The translations under genes and the position numbers were made by a program. The notes beneath the pieces were generated by a model. That model worked only from the letters and a program-made list of their open reading frames with translations. It did no database searches and was not told the DNA's origin. A DNA stretch of 64,000 nt from JBDHWI01 sp964590135 (GTDB taxonomy: Bacteria > Chloroflexota > Anaerolineae > J036 > Brachytrichaceae), in NCBI GenBank assembly GCA_964590135.1, contig CAZPVX010000024.1, forward strand, positions 4,738-68,737. Direction: 5' to 3'. Of the stretch, positions 17,187 to 24,638 are shown piece by piece. Position 1 is the stretch's first letter. Each line of letters opens with the position of its first letter.

Positions 17187-17696
17187 TCATCGCTGTGGCA
17201 GGAATCGCTCTTGCTCGCGCAGGCCGTCTTGCATCCGGTTCAACATCATGTAGGTTGGTATGGACAGCACTGGATTGAGGAGCAGCGCCGGCAGGATCAC
17301 CTGTGTAAATGCCAGCGAGATGCTGTAGGGACGGCCTGAAAATGCCAGCACCAATAGCAGCACGATGAAGTATCCCATCGTTGTCACAGCCACCCAGTTT
17401 GTCACGCGAAAAATCTGAAACGGAATCGGCACGCGATCGAGCAGAATGGCAAGCGTGTTGCCCAGCACGAGGCCGGCCAGATTGCTGCCAAAAGGCGCGC
17501 CGGACAGCGCATCCAGCAGCAGCCCGCCATATGCTGCCCACAGAAAACCCTCGTTGCCGCGCATCGCTGCCCATGCCGACGTCACGATCAGCACCAGATT
17601 CGGGCGCGGGAAAGTGCCGAATACCGCCGGCAGCAGGCTGGTTTCGATGACCGCCAGCAGAAAAATGATGACGCCGGCGAAGACATGGCGACGCAT
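17187..17696 (-). CDS. mreD: Rod shape-determining protein MreD
   Basis: A small hydrophobic protein of about 169 residues with five or six membrane segments. The blocks TSLLPAVFGTFPRPNLVLIV, GFLWAAYGGLLLDALSGAPFG and the LPALLLNPVLSIPTYMML end are typical of MreD. The ATG at 17696 is chosen for its fit to the family N-terminus; AGGAT lies upstream. MreD is part of the Rod complex. Neither mreB nor mreC is next to it, which is unusual since mreBCD normally travel together. Confidence 0.85.
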   Translation of the reverse strand: MRRHVFAGVIIFLLAVIETSLLPAVFGTFPRPNLVLIVTSAWAAMRGNEGFLWAAYGGLLLDALSGAPFGSNLAGLVLGNTLAILLDRVPIPFQIFRVTNWVAVTTMGYFIVLLLVLAFSGRPYSISLAFTQVILPALLLNPVLSIPTYMMLNRMQDGLREQERFLPQR

Positions 17697-17870
17697 GAGG
17701 CGCCATCCTAGCGCAGTGAGATGAGAGGTGGGTAAATAGGCCCGCAACCACAGCACGCCGCATTGCCAACGAATGCACGACGCGCATCTCTCGCAAAGTC
17801 ACGATGCCGCAAAAGCGCCCTTTGTTCCTTCGACGCGCTCAGGAATGGGATGAACTTGCGCAAGCCAGGC

Positions 17871-18320
17871 CTACCCAGCACGCCGCCGATGCGCTAGCCA
17901 GATGCGCCCGTGATACACCCACAACCACAGCGAAAACAGCGTGGACCACAGCGCGCCCAACAGAAAGCCGGCGGTATCGCTTCGCATCGGTTGTGTGCCG
18001 AGCAGCACGTCGAGCAAACGCGCGGCAAACTGCGCGCCAATGAACGTGCAGGCGATCAGGCCGCAGATGGTAAAGAATGCAAGGTAGGACTGCGCGGCGT
18101 TGCTTTCCCACAGCCAGTCTCGTCGCGTCCAGCGCCAGTGGATGAACCAGATCGGCCATGCGATGACAGCGAGCGCCAACCCGCGCGCCAGTGCAGTCAT
18201 ATGCTGCGGGCCTTGCAAGCCTGGCACCTGGCCGGCGAGTGACCAACCCACCAGCAATGATGCGCCAAACGCGATGCATAGCGCGATGAATGAAGCAACG
18301 GTGATGTAGCGAATCCACAT
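17871..18320 (-). CDS. DUF5671-like membrane protein
   Basis: A 149-residue hydrophobic protein with four predicted membrane segments. The motif WPIWFIHWRW in the middle resembles the conserved P-W-x-x-HW-R signature of DUF5671 proteins, whose function is unknown. The ATG at 18320 gives MWIRYITVASFIALC, a good first helix. It lies between trmFO and mreD on the same strand and might be co-transcribed with either. The assignment rests on that one motif and topology. Confidence 0.55.
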   Translation of the reverse strand: MWIRYITVASFIALCIAFGASLLVGWSLAGQVPGLQGPQHMTALARGLALAVIAWPIWFIHWRWTRRDWLWESNAAQSYLAFFTICGLIACTFIGAQFAARLLDVLLGTQPMRSDTAGFLLGALWSTLFSLWLWVYHGRIWLAHRRRAG

Positions 18321-18390
18321 GGTGGAATGGTAATGGGCAGTCAGTATTCGGCGAGCCGGCAATGGCATGCGCGCAGCTGCTGGTTCCAAT

Positions 18391-19842
18391 TCATCGATGA
18401 GCGTCAGCCACTGTGTTCACCACATCATGCAATATGCCTTGCGCTTCCACTGCATGCTGAAAATCGCGCAATGCCCGTTCGGCGTATTGCATGGCGCGGG
18501 CGCGTTTGTCGCGGGATGGGTTTTCCAGCGCCGGTAGGATGCCGAAGTTCGCCTTCATCGGCTGGAAGTGCTGTGGCTCGGCGTGCGTGATGTAGTGACA
18601 TAGGGCGCCCAGCATGGTGGTGTCCGGCAACGTGACCAGCGGCTCGCCGCGCGCTTGTCGCACCGCGTTGATGCCGGCCAGCAAGCCTGTTGCCGCGTTG
18701 CCCACATAGCCCTCCACGCCCACGATCTGGCCGGCGAAGAAGATTACGCATGACACATCCCGTCCAAGCTGTTGCGCCACTGCATCATTTTCAAACCGCA
18801 ATTTCAGTGTTTCGTCCAGCATCGCCGGCGAGTTGATGAACGTGTTGCGGTGCATATGACCGTGGCGCACAAATTCGGCATGCTGCAGGCCGGGGATCAT
18901 GCGCAGCACACGATCCTGCTCTGGATATTTCAGATTGGTCTGAAAGCCGACAATGTTGTAGAGCGTGCCGGCGATGTTGTCCTGCCTCAATTGCACCACC
19001 GCATACGGCCGCTTGTTGGTGCGCGGGTCGCGGATGCCGACCGGACGCATTGGCCCATATGCCAGCGCGTCCCGTCCACGCCGCGCCATCACTTCCACCG
19101 GCAGGCAGCCCTCGAAGAACTGCTCGCTGTTCAACTCGAAGTCGCGCAGCGCAGCGGTCTCAGCCGTGGCAAGCGCGTCGATGAAGGCGTGATACTCATC
19201 CTTCGTCATCGGGCAATTGATGTAATCGCCCTGGCCCATGTTTTCGCCAGGCGCGGTCACGGTGCCATCGGCATGTTTGCCGTAGCGCGAGGCGCGAAAC
19301 GCGATGTTGAAGTCGATCGATTCCAGCGCGACGATGGGCGCGATGGCGTCGTAGAAATACAGGTATTCGTTGCCGCTGATTTTTGTGATTTCGCCGGCCA
19401 GCGCGTCCGACGTGAGCGGACCGGATGCGATCACGATGATGCCATCGGGGATGTGCGTCACCTCCTCGCGGATGACCTCGATGTTGGGGTGCGATTCAAT
19501 TTTCTGGGTGACCAGCGCTGCAAAGGCCTCGCGGTCGACGGCCAGCGCGCCGCCAGCCGGCACGGTCGCCTGCGTCGCACATGCGATCATCAGCGAGCCA
19601 AGCGTGCGCATCTCGTGCTTCAGCAATCCGGGTGCTTTGTCGATCTGATCTGCGCCGAGCGAATTGCTGCAAACGAGCTCGGCCAGCTTGTCGGTAGTGT
19701 GCGCCGGCGTCATCTTGCGCGGACGCATTTCAAACAGTCTCACGCGCAGGCCGCGCTGGGCGATCTGCCACGCAGCTTCGGTGCCGGCCAGCCCGCCGCC
19801 GATCACATTGATCGTGGATGTCGATGGGATGTTGTCGCTCAT
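18391..19842 (-). CDS. trmFO: TrmFO, folate-dependent tRNA (uracil-54) methyltransferase
   Basis: A 483-residue FAD protein. The N-terminal INVIGGGLAGTEAAW dinucleotide-binding motif, LFEMRPRKMTPAH, ELVCSNSLGAD, PAGGALAVDR and the later KRPYAVVQLRQDN and FQTNLKYPEQDRVLRMIPGL blocks are all TrmFO signatures. The enzyme makes ribothymidine at position 54 of tRNA using methylenetetrahydrofolate. The ATG at 19842 fits; an extra 54 upstream in-frame residues have no family similarity. A TAGAAT lies 11 bases before the ATG, suggesting a very short leader. It is divergent from a lipoprotein gene 31 bases away. Confidence 0.95.
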   Translation of the reverse strand: MSDNIPSTSTINVIGGGLAGTEAAWQIAQRGLRVRLFEMRPRKMTPAHTTDKLAELVCSNSLGADQIDKAPGLLKHEMRTLGSLMIACATQATVPAGGALAVDREAFAALVTQKIESHPNIEVIREEVTHIPDGIIVIASGPLTSDALAGEITKISGNEYLYFYDAIAPIVALESIDFNIAFRASRYGKHADGTVTAPGENMGQGDYINCPMTKDEYHAFIDALATAETAALRDFELNSEQFFEGCLPVEVMARRGRDALAYGPMRPVGIRDPRTNKRPYAVVQLRQDNIAGTLYNIVGFQTNLKYPEQDRVLRMIPGLQHAEFVRHGHMHRNTFINSPAMLDETLKLRFENDAVAQQLGRDVSCVIFFAGQIVGVEGYVGNAATGLLAGINAVRQARGEPLVTLPDTTMLGALCHYITHAEPQHFQPMKANFGILPALENPSRDKRARAMQYAERALRDFQHAVEAQGILHDVVNTVADAHR

Positions 19843-19873
19843 CAGTCGCGATGATTCTACCCGCGTGGATAGA

Positions 19874-20755
19874 ATGGCTTGTGTGTTTGACGCATTCAAA
19901 CAGCGATTTGCAATAGCTTGCGCGGCGCTTGTGCTCAGCGCGTGCAGCGCGCCGCCGGCGGCAGATGCACCCATCACAGCGACAGCCATTGCGCCGCAGG
20001 TCACGCTTTACCCAACCCGGAATGCTCCACAGCCGCAGCCGACAGAAACGCCCTTCGGCGCGCAATACGACGGCGCCTGGAAGCCGGCGATGCCCGGCGT
20101 GGAGTACATGCTGGCGCAGGTGAAGGTAAATGGGCGCGAAGAGTGGCTGCTGATGGCGCGGGTCGACCCGGCGCAGGTGACTTTCCGCGCCCATTACGAT
20201 CCGCACCAACCAAAAACCGCACGCGAATGGCAGGCGCAGACGCAAGCCGGCCTCGTCATCAACGGCGGCTTCTTCGACGATAAAAATCAGGTGACCGGTT
20301 TGATCGTGACCGACGGCGAATCCTCGGGTCGCAGCTATCGCGGTTTTGGTGGCATGTTCTCGGTGGGGCAGGATGGAGCGCTGGCGCTGCGCTGGCTGCG
20401 CGATCAACCTTACCGCGCCGGCGAAGACATTGTGCAGGCAGTGCAGGGTTTTCCAATGCTGGTGGTGAATGGCGAGCGCATCGAGCTGATGGACGATAAC
20501 GGCGAGCGCAACCGCCGCAGCTTCGTCGCCATCGATGCGCAGGGGCGCGTGCTGCTGGGTGTGACGCAGATGGCGCAGTGGACGCTGACCGACCTGGCGG
20601 ACTATCTGGCAAGCGCCGAATCGCTCGATGTGGTCAGCGCGCTGAATCTGGATGGCGGCGCGTCGTCGGGGTTGTGGCTGGCTGGCGGGCTGGATGGCGT
20701 GTCGATGAATTCATTCGACCCGGTGCCGGCGGTGATCTCTGTGATGGCGAAGTAG
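19874..20755 (+). CDS. Lipoprotein with phosphodiester glycosidase (NAGPA-like) domain
   Basis: A 293-residue exported protein. The first 22 residues are a lipoprotein signal ending in LSAC, with the modified Cys at about residue 22, followed by a Pro/Thr-rich linker. The remainder matches the NAGPA / phosphodiester glycosidase domain: INGGFFDDKNQVTGLIV, RSYRGFGGMFSV, VQGFPMLVVNGE, DGERNRRSFVAID-type segment, and the signature ALNLDGGASSGLW near the C-terminus. Members hydrolyse or remodel glycan phosphodiester links outside the cytoplasm. Its natural substrate here is unknown. Confidence 0.83.
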   Translation: MACVFDAFKQRFAIACAALVLSACSAPPAADAPITATAIAPQVTLYPTRNAPQPQPTETPFGAQYDGAWKPAMPGVEYMLAQVKVNGREEWLLMARVDPAQVTFRAHYDPHQPKTAREWQAQTQAGLVINGGFFDDKNQVTGLIVTDGESSGRSYRGFGGMFSVGQDGALALRWLRDQPYRAGEDIVQAVQGFPMLVVNGERIELMDDNGERNRRSFVAIDAQGRVLLGVTQMAQWTLTDLADYLASAESLDVVSALNLDGGASSGLWLAGGLDGVSMNSFDPVPAVISVMAK

Positions 20756-20773
20756 CGGCGCTGCTGATCGGCC

Positions 20774-21325
20774 TTACGACAGGCGATCGTAGAACAGCAG
20801 CAACGTCTTGCTGTAGCGTCGCTCATCGCCCAACTCGAAGTGTTTCAGCGCGAGGGGCGTGTATTCCTTCGGGTCGATTTGCACAATGACGGTGCCTTCA
20901 TCATGCAGCCAGCCGATGTTGTTGTCCACTGCCAGCAATGCGCGCGACCATAGGCCCTGATACTGGGGTGGGGCGATGTAGATGAAATCGTAACTGGCGT
21001 TGGGCCGGCCGGCGATGAATTTGAAGGCATCGAAGCGCACCACCTTGCCCTTCGCCGCAAGTTGCGTGGCGAGCAGGTTCTCCTTGATGACCTCGATGGC
21101 TTGCGGCGCCATGTCGACGAAAGTCGCTTCGCTTGCGCCACGGCTGAGCGCCTCGATGCCGACAGCGCCGGTGCCGGCGAACAGGTCGAGCCAGCGCGTG
21201 CCGCGCACATCGTCGCTGAGGATGTTGAACAGCGCCTGCTTGGCGCGGTCAGTGATCGGGCGCGTGGTATCGCCCTTGACAGACTTGAGCTTGCGCCCTT
21301 TGGCGCTGCCAGTCGTGACTTGCAT
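20774..21325 (-). CDS. rsmD: 16S rRNA (guanine966-N2)-methyltransferase RsmD
   Basis: A 183-residue methyltransferase. The N-terminal GSAKGRKLKSVKGDTTRPITDRAKQALFNIL block is the RsmD hallmark, followed by SAM motif I LDLFAGTGAVGIEALSRGA. Motif IV, normally [D/N]PP[F/Y] for base N-methylation, reads IAPPQY. RsmD methylates G966 of 16S rRNA. Its ATG overlaps the TAA of the upstream histidine phosphatase gene by one base (TAATG), so the two are translationally coupled. Confidence 0.88.
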   Translation of the reverse strand: MQVTTGSAKGRKLKSVKGDTTRPITDRAKQALFNILSDDVRGTRWLDLFAGTGAVGIEALSRGASEATFVDMAPQAIEVIKENLLATQLAAKGKVVRFDAFKFIAGRPNASYDFIYIAPPQYQGLWSRALLAVDNNIGWLHDEGTVIVQIDPKEYTPLALKHFELGDERRYSKTLLLFYDRLS

Positions 21326-21852
21326 TACGCTGCCCTGACCATCGCCGGCGTAAACACCAGCTCCAGCGTCCAAGCTCCATCGCGGCGTTCGGCGCGCCAC
21401 ACGCCCGCGCATGGTGAATGATTGCCGAAGTCAAACACATAGTCCGTCAGCTCGAGCTTCTCATCTGACAGAATCTGCAGGAAGGCTTTGATAGATGAGC
21501 CGTGCGTGACAAAGCCGGCAACCTCAACCGGTTCGGTCTCCACCCGCGCCAAAATATTGCGCGAGCGCGCCATCACGCTGTCAAATGACTCATCGCTGCG
21601 ATGCTCGGCAAGATCTTCCTCGGTGACCACGCGCAGGCCGGTTTTTGCGGCGATGGCGTTCGCCGTCTCCTGGGTGCGATCCAGCGGCGAGGCATATAGC
21701 ATCTGCAGGCCGCATTGTGAAAGATACAAGCCGGCGGCAATGGCATCTTCCCTGCCGACATCTGATAGTGGCGGCCCCGGCACGCGGTCATAGGGGATGC
21801 CGGTGCCTTGCTGTGGCTGAGCGTGACGAATGATATAGAGTTGTTTCAACAT
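21325..21852 (-). CDS. Histidine phosphatase family protein
   Basis: A 175-residue protein of the phosphoglycerate-mutase-like superfamily. The N-terminal IIRHAQP carries the phospho-accepting His (RHA in place of RHG), LYASPLDRTQETA gives the second Arg region, and GFVTHGSSIKAFL the second catalytic His. The substrate of such small phosphatases cannot be told from sequence; sugar phosphates and nucleotides are both possible. It shares one base with the downstream rsmD start, so both are made from one transcript. Confidence 0.88.
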   Translation of the reverse strand: MLKQLYIIRHAQPQQGTGIPYDRVPGPPLSDVGREDAIAAGLYLSQCGLQMLYASPLDRTQETANAIAAKTGLRVVTEEDLAEHRSDESFDSVMARSRNILARVETEPVEVAGFVTHGSSIKAFLQILSDEKLELTDYVFDFGNHSPCAGVWRAERRDGAWTLELVFTPAMVRAA

Positions 21853-21885
21853 GTGGGTTCCGTGTTCTGAGTGTCAAGTTCTACG

Positions 21886-22257
21886 CTATGGGCAGGCAAT
21901 GGTCATCTCCCTCAACCCGCCCCTTCCATCTGTTTCATAGCATTTGCAGTAATTCACGCTGTCATCGATGGACAGCCCGCCACGCCAGTTCAAGATCGTG
22001 AGCTGGCCGCGCGCGCACTGCACGCCGGCCTGCGGACTGCCCGCCGGCGTGTTGCGAAACCAGCCAATGCCGCTTGGCCGGCCTTTCTCCCAGATCATCC
22101 ACACGCGCGCCTCGCGCAACGGCTCCCCAGCGTTGATCTCAAGCCCATCTGTCACGGCAAGGAAATAGATGAAGCCGCACACGAAAGGCGCACCCAGCGC
22201 AACCACCGTGATCAACGCCACCCCAAGCCGTTCCAGCCACAAACGTGTTCTGCTCAT
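21886..22257 (-). CDS. Small membrane-anchored protein of unknown function
   Basis: A 123-residue protein with one N-terminal membrane helix (ALITVVALGAPFVCGFIYFLAV, about residues 14-35) and a soluble domain predicted outside the membrane. Four Cys lie in the second half (VQCARGQ, YCKCYE, IACP), enough for two disulfides. I do not recognise the family. The ATG at 22257 is the only good start that does not run through the tRNA gene promoter upstream. It precedes the histidine phosphatase gene on the same strand by 33 bases. Confidence 0.5.
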   Translation of the reverse strand: MSRTRLWLERLGVALITVVALGAPFVCGFIYFLAVTDGLEINAGEPLREARVWMIWEKGRPSGIGWFRNTPAGSPQAGVQCARGQLTILNWRGGLSIDDSVNYCKCYETDGRGGLREMTIACP

Positions 22258-22293
22258 GCAATGCAAGCACCCTGTCGGCGCAGGACGCAATAG

Positions 22294-22299
22294 TATAAT
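22294..22299 (+). promoter_or_regulatory. -10 box for tRNA-Leu / tig
   Basis: TATAAT lies 25 bases before the tRNA-Leu gene, the right place for its promoter. No good -35 hexamer is seen. Confidence 0.5.
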
Positions 22300-22324
22300 C
22301 TCGCCGCTTTGGCAACTGCTGAAC

Positions 22325-22406
22325 GGGGATGTGGCGTAACTGGCAGCCGCGCATGACTTAGGATCATGTGCCGAAAGGCATGTGGGTTCAAGTCCCACCA
22401 TCCCCA
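22325..22406 (+). tRNA. tRNA-Leu (TAG anticodon)
   Basis: The seven-base acceptor stem GGGGATG pairs with CATCCCC, followed by a discriminator A. The D arm (TGGCGTAACTGGCA), the anticodon loop CTTAGGAT with TAG, a class II variable arm (GTGCCGAAAGGCAT) and the T arm (GTGGGTTCAAGTCCCAC) are all present. The 3' CCA is not encoded. The trigger factor gene starts 20 bases further on, so the two are probably co-transcribed. Confidence 0.95.
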
Positions 22407-22426
22407 TCTTTCCTAAACAAACAACC

Positions 22427-23767
22427 ATGAATCTCCAAGTTGAACCACTCGACACGCACGAAGTGCGCCTCACCATCACGGTGGATGAGGATGTTTTGAA
22501 CAAGGCGCGCCGCGATACATTGAAGAACCTCTCCAAGCAGGTGCGCATTCCTGGTTTTCGCCCGGGCATGGCGCCGCAGGCTGCCGTCATCCGCGCCATC
22601 GGCGGCGAAGAGGTATTGAATGCAGAAGTCGTTGATCAGGTGGCGCGCGAGGTGTATCCGAAGGCGCTCGACGCATCGGGCATCGAGCCATATGGCCCGG
22701 GCGCGATTGAAGAGGTGAAGCAGGAGCCGTATCAACTTATCGCGCGCATCCCGCTGGAGCCGGCGGTCGATTTGAAGGACTACAAGTCGATCCGCGTGCC
22801 ATTCCCCGAAATCACGGTGACGGAAGACGAGATCGAGCAGCAACTGCAATATCTCCGCGAGGAGAACGCGGTGGTGCAGCAGGTGGAGCGGCCGGCGGAG
22901 TTGGGCGATTTGGTCGAGGCCGATATTCATGGCCACATCGAGGCGGAAGAGGTGTTCCACACCAGCAGCCGGCGCGGCGTGGTCGTCGATGATGAGCGCT
23001 TCGGCGTGCCAGGACTGGCTGCGATGATCGTTGGCATGAGCGCCGGCGACCAGAAGGAAGATTCGCTCACCTTGCCGGATGATTTTGGCGTGGAGCCTTT
23101 GCGCGGCAAGGAAGTGCATGTGCATATCGATGTGAAGCGCGTGAGCAGCCGCGCGTTGCCGGAGGTCAACGATGAATTGGCGCAAGCCGGCAGTTCGTTT
23201 GGCACGCTGGCCGAATTGCGTGAAGACCTGCGCAAGAATCTGCACAACTTCAAGGAGCGCCAAACGACGCAAGATTATGCTGTGACGGTGCTGGACACCT
23301 TCACCGAGTTGGCTGACGTGAAATATCCGCCCCAGTTTGTCGAAGATCGTCTGAACGATTACTTTACCGAATTCAAGGAAGACATCCGCGAGCATGAAGG
23401 CATGCCCTTTGATGAATGGCTGAAGTTGCAGGGCAAGACTGAGAAAGAGGTGCGCGATGAGTTGCGTGCCACCGCTGAGACGCGCGGCAAGCGCGGCCTC
23501 GTCATGCGCCAGGTCGGCATCGCTGAAAACTTGAATGTGAGCGATGACGAGATTGCGATGGAAGTGGAGATGACGGCGATGCGTTACGGTCAGCGCCAGG
23601 ACGAGGTGCGCAAGTTGCTTTCGCAACAAGACACGCGAGGCACAGTGAAGAACAACATCCTCTCCAACAAAGTGATGGAGCGGATGGTGAAGCTTGCCAA
23701 GGGCGAGATCAGCGCGCCGGCGGAGGCAGACGCGCAGCCGGCAGCCGAAACCCCCGCGGAAAGCTAA
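22427..23767 (+). CDS. tig: Trigger factor
   Basis: A 446-residue ribosome-associated chaperone with peptidyl-prolyl isomerase activity. The N-terminal ribosome-binding signature is clear (SKQVRIPGFRPGMAPQAAV, residues about 36-54), the FKBP-type domain sits around residues 155-240 (GDLVEADIHG, PGLAAMIVGMSAGDQKE) and the C-terminal helical domain follows. The end is Ala/Pro/Glu-rich. The ATG has no Shine-Dalgarno sequence and lies just downstream of tRNA-Leu. clpP and clpX follow, the usual tig-clpP-clpX order. Confidence 0.96.
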   Translation: MNLQVEPLDTHEVRLTITVDEDVLNKARRDTLKNLSKQVRIPGFRPGMAPQAAVIRAIGGEEVLNAEVVDQVAREVYPKALDASGIEPYGPGAIEEVKQEPYQLIARIPLEPAVDLKDYKSIRVPFPEITVTEDEIEQQLQYLREENAVVQQVERPAELGDLVEADIHGHIEAEEVFHTSSRRGVVVDDERFGVPGLAAMIVGMSAGDQKEDSLTLPDDFGVEPLRGKEVHVHIDVKRVSSRALPEVNDELAQAGSSFGTLAELREDLRKNLHNFKERQTTQDYAVTVLDTFTELADVKYPPQFVEDRLNDYFTEFKEDIREHEGMPFDEWLKLQGKTEKEVRDELRATAETRGKRGLVMRQVGIAENLNVSDDEIAMEVEMTAMRYGQRQDEVRKLLSQQDTRGTVKNNILSNKVMERMVKLAKGEISAPAEADAQPAAETPAES

Positions 23768-23883
23768 TGCAGAACTAATGCTCGGCGGTTAGTAATTTGT
23801 AATTCGCAAATAGCAGTTGGCCGGCGCGCGCTCTCGCGCAGCCCATCGCCAATCAATGCCCAATCCACCGAGAAGAGGTTACT

Positions 23884-24561
23884 ATGGTTCCGATCTATTC
23901 GCAGGCGCAGTTTGACCAGATTCAGAACGTCATCCCGATGGTCATCGAGACCACCGGCCGCGGCGAGCGCGCCTATGACATTTATTCCCTGCTGCTGAAG
24001 GAGCGCATCGTGTTCCTCGGCACGCCGATCAACGATCAGGTGGCCAACTTGATCGTGGCGCAACTGTTGTTTCTCGATCGCGAAGATGGTGAGAAGGACA
24101 TCAACTTCTTCATCAACTCGCCCGGCGGCCAGGTGTATTCTGGCATGGCGATCTACGACACCATGCAGATGATCAATGCGCCAATTGCGACATTCGCCGT
24201 TGGCCTGACTGCCAGCTTCGGCACGCTGCTGCTTTTGGCCGGCACCAAGGGCAAGCGCTATGCCTTGCCCAACGCCACCATCCACATGCACCAGCCACTC
24301 GGCGGCGCGCAGGGCCAGGCGTCGGACATCGAGATTCAGGCGCGCGAAATTCTGCGCTTGAAGACCACGTTGAACAACATCATCATGCGCCACACCAACA
24401 TGACCGAGGAACAGGTGCTGAAGTACACCGATCGCGACATCTACTTCACCGCCGAGCAAGCCAAGGAACTGGGTGTGATCGACTCGATCGCAGAGTTGAA
24501 TCAGTCCAAGCTGGCGCTGTTGAACGGCAAAGTCGCGCAGGCGCTGCCGGCGGCGAATTGA
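23884..24561 (+). CDS. clpP: ATP-dependent Clp protease proteolytic subunit
   Basis: A 225-residue serine protease subunit that forms the double-heptamer chamber served by ClpX. The catalytic Ser is in GLTASFGTLLL (Phe replaces the usual Met), the His in IHMHQPLGG and the Asp in DRDIYFTAEQA. AAGAGG upstream of the ATG is the probable ribosome binding site. The 116-base gap after tig has no visible gene. A strong terminator follows, so clpX is expressed separately. Confidence 0.96.
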   Translation: MVPIYSQAQFDQIQNVIPMVIETTGRGERAYDIYSLLLKERIVFLGTPINDQVANLIVAQLLFLDREDGEKDINFFINSPGGQVYSGMAIYDTMQMINAPIATFAVGLTASFGTLLLLAGTKGKRYALPNATIHMHQPLGGAQGQASDIEIQAREILRLKTTLNNIIMRHTNMTEEQVLKYTDRDIYFTAEQAKELGVIDSIAELNQSKLALLNGKVAQALPAAN

Positions 24562-24582
24562 TTGCCCTTGCAAACGCACTTA

Positions 24583-24618
24583 AACCTGACAGGCTCTCTG
24601 CAGCCTGTCAGGTTTTTT
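24583..24618 (+). terminator. Rho-independent terminator after clpP
   Basis: A perfect 13-bp stem (AACCTGACAGGCT with AGCCTGTCAGGTT) around a six-base loop, followed by a run of T. Confidence 0.92.
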
Positions 24619-24624
24619 GTTGTT

Positions 24625-24630
24625 TATACT
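24625..24630 (+). promoter_or_regulatory. -10 box of clpX (leaderless start)
   Basis: TATACT begins seven bases after the T-run of the clpP terminator and ends 8 bases before the clpX ATG at 24639. The expected transcription start is at the start codon. Confidence 0.65.
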
Positions 24631-24638
24631 TTGGGTCG

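Noticed and set aside
22388..23629. Minus-strand open frame opposite tig
   Set aside because: Opposite a complete trigger factor; no ribosome binding site and no family motif.
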